DNA of 19,703 nt from an uncultured Chthonomonadaceae bacterium (GCA_946479035.1 CAMLDW010000043.1:1-19703); one strand, 5' to 3'; positions 1 to 6,822 are shown, counted from the first letter of the stretch. Notes: a model not told the origin generated them from the sequence alone. Numbers and translations: made by a program.

Positions 1-7
1 CGGGGAG

Positions 8-56
8 CGGGTTTTGGGTTTCGGTCAAGGGTCAAGCGTCTAGGGCCAAGGGTACG
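8..56. repeat. Degenerate 7-bp tandem array, left copy
   Basis: Seven consecutive heptamers lie in one register: cgggttt, tgggttt, cggtcaa, gggtcaa, gcgtcta, gggccaa, gggtacg. The first 25 bases lie inside a 28-nt stretch (5-32) that recurs at 1291-1318 with one mismatch, in the same orientation. The unit drifts from GGGTTT-like to GGTCAA-like along the array, as it does in the right-hand copy. There are no spacers, so this is not CRISPR. Function is unknown. Confidence 0.75.
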
Positions 57-96
57 CGAGGAAAGGACTGTCGCGGTGCACGCCCTCTCCCTAACA

Positions 97-112
97 CTCC
101 CCCAAGGGGGAG
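97..112. repeat. Short perfect inverted repeat (CTCCCCC-AA-GGGGGAG)
   Basis: A perfect 7-bp inverted repeat with a 2-nt centre, inside a C-rich then G-rich stretch (83-116). It lies in the gap after the EreA/ChaN-like gene. The 2-nt loop is too tight for a simple intrinsic terminator and no T-run follows closely. It looks like a palindromic intergenic element. The rest of 1-286 holds no convincing gene; 238-256 has a weak 5-bp stem (ctcag/ctgag) just past the stop codon of the leftward gene. Confidence 0.5.
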
Positions 113-286
113 GGAACCGGACCGTAGGCACTCTTTCCTCCTTACCGGTGCATTTGAGAGCTGTCTTGGAAAGGATGGTAATAGCGCTAAGAAAAGAGCC
201 CAATTCAGTTTTTTCAAGCTCGGACTTTGCAGAGGGTCTCAGTCAACAGGTCTGAGTGCAGGGATTCTGGATCGGAAACCGTCTCC

Positions 287-1216
287 TCATTTGCTGTTGC
301 CAAAAAAAACGCATGCGTCAGCCAACTGGCCAAGGGTCAGCTTGCTGCCCTTGAACACGCTCACGGGGCCTCCGGGCCCTCGGGCGTTTAGCAACGGTCC
401 ACCGAATTCCTCGGCAGTAAAATCCCGGAATGGCAAGCGCTGGAGGGACACCAGGACCGGACGGACGTGCGTCTTTAGAGCGCGGTCAAACTTTCGATAG
501 TCTGGATCAAAGACGTCGGGCGGAAAGGGCCATCGATAGCCCACTGGGATCACCGCGAGGGTTCGGCCAGGAAAACCCTTCTCCAGCATCCTCACGATTC
601 CGATGTCTTGGCCCATGTTGGATAGGTAGTCCTTTGGCGCGGCTCGATAGAAGTGAGCGCCGCCATAAATGACCAGGGCTTTAGCATGCCTTTGAAGCAC
701 CTGCTCCTTCAGCACTGCGACTGCGGCAGTCTCACGGCTACGGTTGTCTCCCGGTCCGGGATCACCGCCAAGAACGCGGATTCGCAGTTTAGCGGGCAGT
801 TTCGAATTGACGTCGCGGACGGCTGCGAAAAAGTCTGCGTAGATCGGATCGTCCCAGACTCCGTTGGCGGCTTGAGTTGTGGTCTTCCAGACTTGCGCCA
901 ATTGGGCTCTGGAAACGTTCTCGCCTCGAATGTAACGGTCCAAGGTTGCCTGCTCTGTGGTGCTCGCGAACTCCACCACGATGGACCGCACTTTCTTTGG
1001 AAAGTCGGGATGACGGACCAGGGCGATTCGCAGATCGGAATCCGGTTTCCGCTGGTGCGCTTCGCCCAGCGCGACAATGTCGACCTGATCGAATGCAGAA
1101 AGCAAAGTCCGGACAATCCCATCTATCCCGGGAGATTCGTCGGGTATGCGCACATTCGGTAGATGGCCAGGAAGATTGCCAGATAGCGAGAGCGCCAACA
1201 GCAAGGCTATCATCAT
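287..1216 (-). CDS. Secreted EreA/ChaN-like protein of unknown function
   Basis: A 309-residue protein with a short hydrophobic N-terminus (about residues 2-13) that looks like a signal peptide. Numbering one residue earlier from the GTG at 1219, it has a GEAH motif at 52-55 after a hydrophobic strand, VEFAS at 82-86, and a second histidine motif YGGAHFY at 185-191. The GE-x-H and GG-x-H pair is the hallmark of the erythromycin esterase/ChaN/TraB (TIKI-like) superfamily. The C-terminal LADACVFFG resembles the usual end of secreted members. Biochemical role is unknown; heme binding and hydrolysis are both possible from family knowledge, and nothing here points to antibiotic resistance. The start could be GTG 1219 or ATG 1216. 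A GGAAGG Shine-Dalgarno at 1226-1231 lies 6 or 9 nt upstream and fits either. It stands alone between two heptamer arrays, and its base composition looks less G+C-rich than the right half of the window. Confidence 0.8.
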   Translation of the reverse strand: MMIALLLALSLSGNLPGHLPNVRIPDESPGIDGIVRTLLSAFDQVDIVALGEAHQRKPDSDLRIALVRHPDFPKKVRSIVVEFASTTEQATLDRYIRGENVSRAQLAQVWKTTTQAANGVWDDPIYADFFAAVRDVNSKLPAKLRIRVLGGDPGPGDNRSRETAAVAVLKEQVLQRHAKALVIYGGAHFYRAAPKDYLSNMGQDIGIVRMLEKGFPGRTLAVIPVGYRWPFPPDVFDPDYRKFDRALKTHVRPVLVSLQRLPFRDFTAEEFGGPLLNARGPGGPVSVFKGSKLTLGQLADACVFFGNSK

Positions 1217-1293
1217 CACATTTTACCTTCCGGAACGGAAATGCTCGGGCGGCTTTGCAGGGCGGAGTACCAGGGCCTGGGCGGGGCAGGGAG

Positions 1294-1377
1294 CGGGTTT
1301 CGGGTTTCGGTCAAGGGTGGAGGGTCGGAAGTTGACAGTTGGCAGTTGGCAGTTGGCAGTTGGCAGTTGGCGGTTGG
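1294..1377. repeat. Degenerate 7-bp tandem array, right copy (12 heptamers)
   Basis: Twelve heptamers in one register. They start as cgggttt (1294, 1301) and cggtcaa (1308), pass through gggtgga, gggtcgg and aagttga, and end as five perfect copies of cagttgg (1336-1370) plus cggttgg (1371-1377). The sequence 1291-1318 matches 5-32 at 27 of 28 positions. Uniform 7-nt phase despite the changing unit suggests replication slippage with drift. It lies upstream of the EreA/ChaN-like gene start, which is on the other strand. Confidence 0.85.
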
Positions 1378-1565
1378 AAAGGCGCTGTCCAAGAACCGTG
1401 CGGTGTGAAGTCCGGTCTCTTCGGTCCCCCGGCTCCGTTGCGGAGCAGAGCAGCGAGGCCGTGGTCTCCTGGGTGCGAGTCAGCGTTCTTCGACTCCAAA
1501 CCGCCTCGGTGATCCGGAGTGTCAAGTGCCGCGTGGATCGAGGTGGGATAGAATCCCAAGCGCAA
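1378..1565. other. Non-coding stretch between repeat array and YdeI-type gene
   Basis: Open frames cross this stretch, but I see no ribosome binding site or recognisable protein in them. The rightward frame here is simply the upstream extension of the YdeI-type gene, and its translation of the heptamer array is low-complexity. The only signal is the -10-like box at 1549-1554. Confidence 0.5.
1549..1554 (+). promoter_or_regulatory. -10-like TAGAAT box before the YdeI-type gene
   Basis: TAGAAT ends 11 nt before the ATG at 1566. No Shine-Dalgarno is visible and no good -35 is seen. A start this close to the ATG would give a nearly leaderless message, as for several other genes here. Confidence 0.4.
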
Positions 1566-2126
1566 ATGGCCAAGAGCGCCTCTAAGATCCGCTTCAAAGC
1601 GAAGCTCCACCGGCCGGCGGGGGCGGCGAAGGGCGAGTCGTGGACCTTTCTCAGCCTGCCAAAGGACGCGAGCAAGAAGCTCCCCACGCGGAGCATGCAG
1701 TCGGTCGAGGGCACGTTCAGCGGCGTGTCTTTCGCCGCAACGCTCGAGCCGGACGGGCAAGGCGGCCACTGGCTTCGCGTGGAGCCGGGACTGCGCGAAG
1801 CCGCGGGTGCGAAAGTCGGTGCCGTCGTCGAGCTGGAGATCGCGCCGGTGGCAGTGGAACCGGAACCCAAGGTGCCGGCGGATTTCAAGAAGGCCCTCGC
1901 GGCCGCCACCCCGAAAGCGCGCGAGACTTGGTCGGCCATCACCGCCATCGCGCGAAGGGACTGGATCTTCTGGATCGTTTCCGGCAAGAAAGCCGAGACG
2001 CGCGTGAAGCGGATCGAGGTTGCGCTTTCGAAGCTCTCGGCGGGGAACCGCCGCCCCTGCTGCTTCGACAGATCGGGGATGTACGACAAGAGCCTCTCCT
2101 GCCCCATCGCCGATGACGAATCATAG
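1566..2126 (+). CDS. DUF1905 / YdeI-OmdA family protein
   Basis: A 186-residue protein with two recognisable parts. Residues about 5-95 form a DUF1905-type barrel (KIRFKAKLHRP, then GESWTFLSLPKDASKKL, a glycine-rich strand and GHWLRVEPGLRE). Residues about 105-165 resemble the YdeI/OmdA C-terminal domain: DFKKAL, then a helix with the WSAI and RRDWIFWIVSGKK motifs, KKAETRVKRI and LSAGNRRP. This two-domain layout is common; the family is linked by name to OmpD and bacteriocin protection, but its biochemical role is not established. The start at ATG 1566 is chosen because similarity begins at once and the open frame upstream is repeat sequence. It converges on the GIY-YIG gene with a 28-nt gap. 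Highly G+C-rich, unlike its two neighbours. Confidence 0.85.
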   Translation: MAKSASKIRFKAKLHRPAGAAKGESWTFLSLPKDASKKLPTRSMQSVEGTFSGVSFAATLEPDGQGGHWLRVEPGLREAAGAKVGAVVELEIAPVAVEPEPKVPADFKKALAAATPKARETWSAITAIARRDWIFWIVSGKKAETRVKRIEVALSKLSAGNRRPCCFDRSGMYDKSLSCPIADDES

Positions 2127-2154
2127 GGCACGGGACGACGCACACTGCGAAAGG

Positions 2155-2598
2155 TCAATGCGTATTGAAGTCGTTGTAGAGCGTTCTGAGAGGAATGGAA
2201 ACGTAGATTTCGAGCAACGCCTGGCGGAGGGGATCAGCTGCTTCGACGTATCGCAAGTCCATCGCTCGGACGCGTTTCTTTGCGGCGATGAATGAAGTTG
2301 CAAACTCGTGGTTTTCGGCTAAAGCGACCCGTCGGCCATCACCCGAGTAGCTTGCAACGAGATTGCCCGTGTCTTCCCTCGCAAGCCGAAATGCGAAGAC
2401 AGCTTGGTTGTGCTGAGAGGCAGGGATCGAATGGTTTCTCATTCGTTGCCGCAAGTTCTTCGTCCTCCCAGCATACAGGTGCCGAACGCCCTCGCTGAAT
2501 AGATAGATCGCATGTGTTGGCGCTTCGCGCGGGAGAGTAGGAATGGTCACTGGCGCCATCGCAACGAGCCGCTCAAACTGAGGGTGCAAAGAGTCCAC
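2155..2598 (-). CDS. GIY-YIG domain protein
   Basis: A 147-residue protein. The GIY half-motif appears as AIY at residues 30-32, the YIG half as LYAG at 41-44, followed by R45 and a basic run with R50, R52, R54 and H56. A glutamate in ALLEIY (E130) and the C-terminal NDFNTH ending match a compact family of stand-alone GIY-YIG proteins. It is probably a DNA nuclease or a nicking/repair-type enzyme, but its target is unknown. The start is a GTG with a strong Shine-Dalgarno (GGAGGGG, 5 nt spacing). The same frame stays open upstream to a TGA at 2791-2793 but contains no ATG, GTG or TTG, so the GTG decides the start. Upstream lies a 21-bp tandem array. Base composition is less G+C-rich than core genes, suggesting transfer. 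Confidence 0.85.
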   Translation of the reverse strand: MDSLHPQFERLVAMAPVTIPTLPREAPTHAIYLFSEGVRHLYAGRTKNLRQRMRNHSIPASQHNQAVFAFRLAREDTGNLVASYSGDGRRVALAENHEFATSFIAAKKRVRAMDLRYVEAADPLRQALLEIYVSIPLRTLYNDFNTH

Positions 2599-2628
2599 AT
2601 AATCCCCTCCGACAAGCCGTGGCGCGGC

Positions 2629-2775
2629 GAGAACACTTGTCCAAGCCGCAAGAACAAGCTCCGGCGTCGCGAAAACACAGACCGGAGCCGCGGGAGTCCA
2701 GACCGGCGTCGCAGAATCCGCGACCGCCGCCTCAAGAACACGGGCCGGGGCCGCAAATCCCCAGACCCCGGGGGC
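2629..2775. repeat. Degenerate 21-bp tandem array, seven units
   Basis: Seven units of exactly 21 bp: 2629-2649, 2650-2670, 2671-2691, 2692-2712, 2713-2733, 2734-2754 and 2755-2775. An eighth (2776-2796) is barely recognisable. Units share an A-rich head (aaGAACAC-like), a central gACCGG and a tail ending CGC, for example gaaaacacag with accggagccgc and gggagtccag with accggcgtcgc. Because 21 is a multiple of 3, three of the six frames stay open and translate to heptad-like repeats (Arg-rich on plus, Arg/Leu-rich or Ala/Pro/Val-rich on minus). None has a start signal of its own. It lies 30 nt upstream of the GIY-YIG start codon. Confidence 0.8.
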
Positions 2776-2796
2776 AGGAGCGAAGGCTCTTCAGGT

Positions 2797-2977
2797 AGAA
2801 ACACCCCACCATTGCTGACTTTCTAGCCCTGACCGAGTCGATCACGTTCGCCCGGCTAGACCCTTACGTCCGAGCAGCCGTGCGCCTGTGTCGGCGCGTT
2901 GTGCGTGCCCGCACTCAAGATACCGCGAAAGAACCAACACGGAGTATCAACGCTCGATACGAAACCCGAAAGGCGGA
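2797..2977. other. Gap between repeat array and YtkA-barrel gene
   Basis: No convincing gene. A small stem gcgcc/ggcgc with a 6-nt loop sits at 2882-2897, downstream of the leftward barrel gene, but has no T-run, so it is only a weak terminator candidate. Confidence 0.4.
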
Positions 2978-4567
2978 CTACGACTTGCCCGGGCGGATGC
3001 GAAGGAAGACGCCGAGAGTGATCGGGCTCTTTCCGTACAGCGGCTCGAGAGAGCTTGGGAACCCGTAGAAGCCGACGTAAGCGCCCAGACCAAAGTCTAG
3101 GTGGCCATCGCGCGCGAAGTTGTGCACGTCGCCGAGGAGGAGCTTGCTGATCAAGTACCTCCCGAGCGGCACGTCCGCAAGCTCGTCCTTGTCGGCCCGT
3201 TCGAACCGCATGAAGTATGCGTCGTCGCCGTGGAATAGGGTCGCTTCCAAGAGCCACGCGCTGGAATCCGCCGATCCGTGGACGATGTTCTGGCCCAGGT
3301 ACGCGGTCGCGGAGAGGTTGTCGCCGCCGGGGAGGGAGTGGCTGTAAGAGGCTCCGAAGGTCGCGCGGTGCTCGTTGACGTCTGAGTTCAAGTATCCGTA
3401 GGAAGTGCTGAACGACCAATCGCGGGACGGGTTGAAACTGAGCCGCCCTGACGCAGAGTTCAGCGCGACGTCGCCGACCGTGTAGAGGTCGGTAGGCTCG
3501 TGGCCGTTGAAATAGGACCCTTCGATCTTCCACTTGTCCTGATAGACGAGGCCCAAGGTCGCGACGCCCACGCTGATGTGAGTGCCGTCGAACGAATCGT
3601 GGCTGATGGGCGCCTCCGGGACCTCGAGACCGCTGGTACGGTGGAAGAACATGACGTTGCCCAGCGCGGGCTCTCCGACGGGACCGCCGTACACGAAGCC
3701 GGACCAGTCCTTGGAAAACTCACGGCTAAAGCTGGCTGCCACTTCTGCAAAGACGTTGTGCGGGTCTTTACGGTCGGCCACGTCTACGCCGTGGACGGTG
3801 AAGCCGTTCTGAAACAGGTTAGGGACGCCCTCACGGCTATTGATGATGGCGTCGAGCGAGGCCATGAAGTGCAAGCCGAAAGTTCCGCCGGCCGTTTCTC
3901 GGCGGCCCATCAACATGATCATCGAGCTGCTGAAGAGGCCGCTGTCGCCGCGCTTGCCACCGTCGTCAACGAAGCCGCCTTGGATCGTGCCCATGGCTGT
4001 GAGCTCGAGCCCACCTGTCGAATGGAGCGCCGTCATCAACATCGGCGAGGAGTCCGGCTGCCATGTTGTTCCAGAGCCTTCACGGCTCGCAGGCCACTTT
4101 CCAAACGTTCCAGTCATCGCCATCCCTTGCATGCCTCCCATGCCCTGCATTGAGCTTGCCCCGGCGATGCCAGGGGTGATCTTGAACGCGAGGAGCGTGC
4201 TCGGCCCGGTGGCGGGTTTCACGATGAGTGACAGCACATAGTCTCCCGCATGGGGGAACGTGACCTGCACGGACCAATGGCCGGGCTTGGTTCCGGCGGA
4301 GACTTTAGGAGGATCAAACGTCATCCCCGCCATAGATGGCATGGAGAGGGAAGCGGTGACGGCAAGATCCTCGCTCGGGGCCATCGTCTTGGAATCCATG
4401 ACGAAGACGTCGAGGGTCACTGGCTTCATGCCTGCACGGATTGTCGCGGGGTCGGTCCTCAGCACGGCCATGTAGGGGTCTGCCGTCACGGTTTGCTGTG
4501 CTGTGCTCGGAAGTGAAAGGCCGACACTGGCCACAGCTATCAGCGCGAAAGGGAGTTTGAGCTTCAT
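2978..4567 (-). CDS. YtkA-like domain fused to outer-membrane barrel, metal-resistance type
   Basis: A 529-residue secreted protein. Residues 1-23 are a signal peptide ending STA. Residues about 30-118 form a YtkA/FixH-like beta-sandwich, with TLDVFVMD, a SMPSMAGM segment and GHWSVQVTFPHAGDYVLSLIV. A Met-rich linker follows (Met at 140, 143, 146, 149 and 151). From about 158 to the end the sequence matches a barrel-like family found in copper and heavy-metal loci: ASREGSGTTW, DRKDPHNVF (265-273), YGGPVGEPALG (293-303), PISHDSFDGTHIS (320-332) and FNGHEP (353-358), then alternating short strands ending in an aromatic-poor terminus. I infer an outer-membrane protein that binds or passes copper or a related metal. 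No metal pump or sensor is next to it. No Shine-Dalgarno is visible before the ATG. It is divergent from the DinB gene. Confidence 0.75.
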   Translation of the reverse strand: MKLKLPFALIAVASVGLSLPSTAQQTVTADPYMAVLRTDPATIRAGMKPVTLDVFVMDSKTMAPSEDLAVTASLSMPSMAGMTFDPPKVSAGTKPGHWSVQVTFPHAGDYVLSLIVKPATGPSTLLAFKITPGIAGASSMQGMGGMQGMAMTGTFGKWPASREGSGTTWQPDSSPMLMTALHSTGGLELTAMGTIQGGFVDDGGKRGDSGLFSSSMIMLMGRRETAGGTFGLHFMASLDAIINSREGVPNLFQNGFTVHGVDVADRKDPHNVFAEVAASFSREFSKDWSGFVYGGPVGEPALGNVMFFHRTSGLEVPEAPISHDSFDGTHISVGVATLGLVYQDKWKIEGSYFNGHEPTDLYTVGDVALNSASGRLSFNPSRDWSFSTSYGYLNSDVNEHRATFGASYSHSLPGGDNLSATAYLGQNIVHGSADSSAWLLEATLFHGDDAYFMRFERADKDELADVPLGRYLISKLLLGDVHNFARDGHLDFGLGAYVGFYGFPSSLEPLYGKSPITLGVFLRIRPGKS

Positions 4568-4661
4568 GGATAGGTGCCGATGCTGTCAGGCTACCGCCAT
4601 TGGCACGGCGTGGTCGCCATAGGCAGGTCTGGCCACGGTGGCCCGAGTGGTAAAACGTGCC

Positions 4662-5165
4662 ATGCCACCCGACGTAACCAGCCTCCTCCTCACATCGTGG
4701 GACCGGCAGTGCCAGATCATCGACAACCTTGCCGGGCTCGTCACGGAAGAGGTGCGGCACGCAAAGCCTTCTGCGGACGGCATGCCGCTCGACGAACAGC
4801 TCGCCCACATCCATGAGGTGCGTTGGTACTGGCTGGGCATGGTCTCCAAAGAGCACCGCGAGGGGCTCGGAGACACGTACAAGAAGGTGGGCGAGAAGTA
4901 CGTGCCGATCAACGACCTCGACGAGATCAAGCGGCAGATCAGGCTTTCGGCGGCGGCGGTGCGGAAGTGCGTCTCCGACCAATTGGCGGAGGGAAAGGGC
5001 GAAGTCGGGCCGTACACGAGCCCGGTGATGTTCCTACAGCACATGCTGTGGCACGACGGGTACCACTTCGCACTCATCTTGCTCGGGCTGCGCATCGCGG
5101 GCGTCGAGCCGGGCGAGGAGTGGGAAGAGAAGAACGTTTGGGGGATATGGCGAGCGTACGGATAA
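4662..5165 (+). CDS. DinB family metal-dependent protein
   Basis: A 167-residue four-helix-bundle protein of the DinB/YfiT type. From the ATG it has LLLTSWDRQCQIIDNL in helix 1, His49 and His51 in the AHIHEVRWYW segment, and LQHMLWHDGYHF with His127, His131 and His135, which supply the usual three-histidine metal site. Family members include thiol transferases that use bacillithiol or mycothiol, but many are of unknown substrate. An in-frame GTG at 4638 would add eight residues. ATG 4662 is preferred because similarity starts there and a TAAAAC box lies 5 nt upstream. It is divergent from the YtkA-barrel gene across a 94-nt gap and convergent with the GH76 gene. Confidence 0.85.
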   Translation: MPPDVTSLLLTSWDRQCQIIDNLAGLVTEEVRHAKPSADGMPLDEQLAHIHEVRWYWLGMVSKEHREGLGDTYKKVGEKYVPINDLDEIKRQIRLSAAAVRKCVSDQLAEGKGEVGPYTSPVMFLQHMLWHDGYHFALILLGLRIAGVEPGEEWEEKNVWGIWRAYG

Positions 5166-5175
5166 GCAGAGTGTG

Positions 5176-5204
5176 CGGCGCGACCGCTCGGGGGAGGTCG
5201 GCCG
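5176..5204 (+). terminator. Possible terminator between convergent DinB and GH76 genes
   Basis: The stem cggc-(g)-cgacc pairs with ggtcg-gccg around a 10-nt loop, followed by a T-rich stretch (tctttattt, 5209-5217). It begins 10 nt after the DinB stop. The bulged G and long loop make it a moderate candidate. Confidence 0.45.
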
Positions 5205-5211
5205 TCCATCT

Positions 5212-6261
5212 TTATTTCACAACGAGGAACGCGCGCGCGGCTGAAGCCTGGTCGATGAGCTCGAAGCGCTTGTAATAGGGAGACGGCGAGAGGTCGAAGC
5301 GGTTCCCGTACAGCCCTCGATCGTTCCGGCCGTGGTCGTGGAGCCACTGGAGCGCTGCGCGGGCCCTTTTTCGCCGCTTGTCGTTCGGGACGTAGTTCCA
5401 GCTCTCGACTAGCAGGTGCGCGAAACGCCCTGCGTCGGCGAGGCGCCCGGCGACGAGCCACCGCTTTTCGCTGGCCGCCGCCATCGCGTCGGCCTCTTTG
5501 CGGTAGTGCTTCTCGCCCGTCAGGCGCGCCAGCTCTGCCGCCGAACGGACCATGAGGCCCGTGTTGTAAGACCACTTCGTCTCGTCCTTCTTGCCGCTCA
5601 GCGCCAGGGAGTCCCACATGAGGAGATCGGCCGGGTCCTGCAGAGTCGCCTTCGTCCATGCGTAGAGCGCCTTCGCCTTTTCTAGCAGCCTGCTCTCGCC
5701 CGTTTCGGCGAACACGGCGAGGCAAGCGGCAACGACGGGCGCGTTGGAGCAGGTGTTCTTGCTCTCTTTGAGCCTTTCGCGCCAATAGATCCCGCCGCCG
5801 AGCTTCGAGTCTTCGCCGCTCAGCGCGAACGCTAGCGCCTGATTTGCATAGCCGAGCACGGCCGGGTCCCTGAGCACGCCGTACGCTTCGACCAGCGCGA
5901 GCGCCATCCACGCGTTGTCGTCGTAGAAGCGGTCCGCGTCCTTCGGCAGCGGCAGCACGTCGTACCCCGCGACCGGCCCGGCGGGGTTCCAGTACGCCCT
6001 CGTCGCTTCGACGAACCGCTTGAGCTCCGTGCGCCACGCAGGATCGACGCGCGCGGCGGCGCTCATCGTGCTCATCAGCACGCCGACGCCCCAGTTGAAC
6101 ACCGGTTGCTTGCTCGCGCCCTCACCGACCGATTCGCAATAGCCCGGCGCGCTGGTGAACGCGAACTCGCCCTGCAGGACGGTCAGCGCTTCTAGCCCCC
6201 AGTCTCGAAACGCCTCGTCCCGCTCAGAAACCATCGCTGCGACCGCAAGCCCAAGAACCAT
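5212..6261 (-). CDS. Glycoside hydrolase family 76-like protein
   Basis: A 349-residue alpha/alpha-barrel protein. FYDDNAWMALA at 112-122 carries the Asp114-Asp115 pair that is catalytic in GH76 alpha-1,6-mannanases. GGGIYW (155-160), KNTCSNAP (168-175) and WSYNTG (230-235) are further family motifs. I infer an endo-acting mannan or related polysaccharide hydrolase; the exact substrate cannot be read from the sequence. The N-terminus MVLGLAVAAMVSE is a very short hydrophobic segment with no basic residue, so export by a normal signal peptide is uncertain. The start ATG is preceded by GAGG 5 nt upstream, and a 7-bp hairpin sits just before that. It follows the DoxX gene on the same strand after 57 nt. 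Confidence 0.8.
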   Translation of the reverse strand: MVLGLAVAAMVSERDEAFRDWGLEALTVLQGEFAFTSAPGYCESVGEGASKQPVFNWGVGVLMSTMSAAARVDPAWRTELKRFVEATRAYWNPAGPVAGYDVLPLPKDADRFYDDNAWMALALVEAYGVLRDPAVLGYANQALAFALSGEDSKLGGGIYWRERLKESKNTCSNAPVVAACLAVFAETGESRLLEKAKALYAWTKATLQDPADLLMWDSLALSGKKDETKWSYNTGLMVRSAAELARLTGEKHYRKEADAMAAASEKRWLVAGRLADAGRFAHLLVESWNYVPNDKRRKRARAALQWLHDHGRNDRGLYGNRFDLSPSPYYKRFELIDQASAARAFLVVK

Positions 6262-6269
6262 AGTGCCCT

Positions 6270-6288
6270 CGGCCCCGTGCAGGGGCCG
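6270..6288 (-). promoter_or_regulatory. Hairpin between DoxX and GH76 genes
   Basis: A perfect 7-bp G+C stem (cggcccc/ggggccg) with a 5-nt loop (gtgca), 8 nt before the GH76 start codon and touching its GAGG ribosome binding site. No T-run follows on the leftward strand, so it may act on translation or RNA stability rather than as a terminator. Confidence 0.45.
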
Positions 6289-6318
6289 CGCAAAGTCATT
6301 CTGTCACGCGCAGCGCAA

Positions 6319-6729
6319 TCAAGCGGTCTTCTTGCGCCGGAACAGCAGCGAGTCCAGGCTCCATTCGCCGCCGCCATAGGCAGCCATGAACAGGAACAGG
6401 AAGCAGTAGATCACGGCCAGGCCGCCCATGTTCTGAGCCGGCCAAGGAGCTACCGACTTGTAGTGGAACTGCCAGTACGCAACGGCCATCTCACCGCTGA
6501 GCAAGAACGCCACCGGGCGAGTGAAAAGGCCGAACAGTATCAAAGCGCCGCCGAACACTTCCAGCACGCCGCCGAACCACGCCTGAGTAGGGTAGTGTGC
6601 GACGCTGCCGTTCGGCGGCATCCCGCCAAACCAGCCGAAGAGCTTTGTTCCGCCCGTCTGCACGAACATGAACGCTGCCGTGACCCGCAGCAGCAAGTAC
6701 GTCAAGTTGATCGTTCGATCCTTCATCAT
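6319..6729 (-). CDS. DoxX family membrane protein
   Basis: A 136-residue protein with four predicted membrane segments (about 8-26, 50-68, 73-90 and 100-118). The TGGTKLFGWFGG segment after helix 1, and the GGVLEVFGGALILFGLFTRPVAFLL segment spanning helices 2-3, are typical of the DoxX family (SURF4/DoxX fold). The role in the membrane is unclear; family members have been tied to redox or thiosulfate metabolism and to stress resistance in some bacteria. The start is the first of two ATG codons, with GAGG 6 nt upstream. It lies between Nif3 and GH76 on the same strand. Confidence 0.85.
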   Translation of the reverse strand: MMKDRTINLTYLLLRVTAAFMFVQTGGTKLFGWFGGMPPNGSVAHYPTQAWFGGVLEVFGGALILFGLFTRPVAFLLSGEMAVAYWQFHYKSVAPWPAQNMGGLAVIYCFLFLFMAAYGGGEWSLDSLLFRRKKTA

Positions 6730-6822
6730 TGGTGCCTCTATAATCCCTGGGACGACGTAGAGCTCGGTTGCGACGCTGTGAACTGGGCCTAAAGGCAGAG
6801 TGAGGGGAAAGGCTCGAGCCAG

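Noticed and set aside
32..217. Leftward 61-codon frame with a signal-like start
   Set aside because: It starts with TTG without a ribosome binding site and translates across the palindrome at 97-112 and the heptamer array, giving low-complexity sequence.
287..1216. Antibiotic (macrolide) esterase
   Set aside because: Only the superfamily histidine motifs are shared. The length and the secreted form differ from EreA-type resistance enzymes, and no resistance context is present.
1294..1377. CRISPR array
   Set aside because: Units are contiguous 7-mers with no spacers and no cas genes nearby.
2512..2826. Rightward Arg-rich frame across the 21-bp array
   Set aside because: It overlaps the GIY-YIG coding start, has no ribosome binding site, and its heptad repeat is explained by the 21-bp period.
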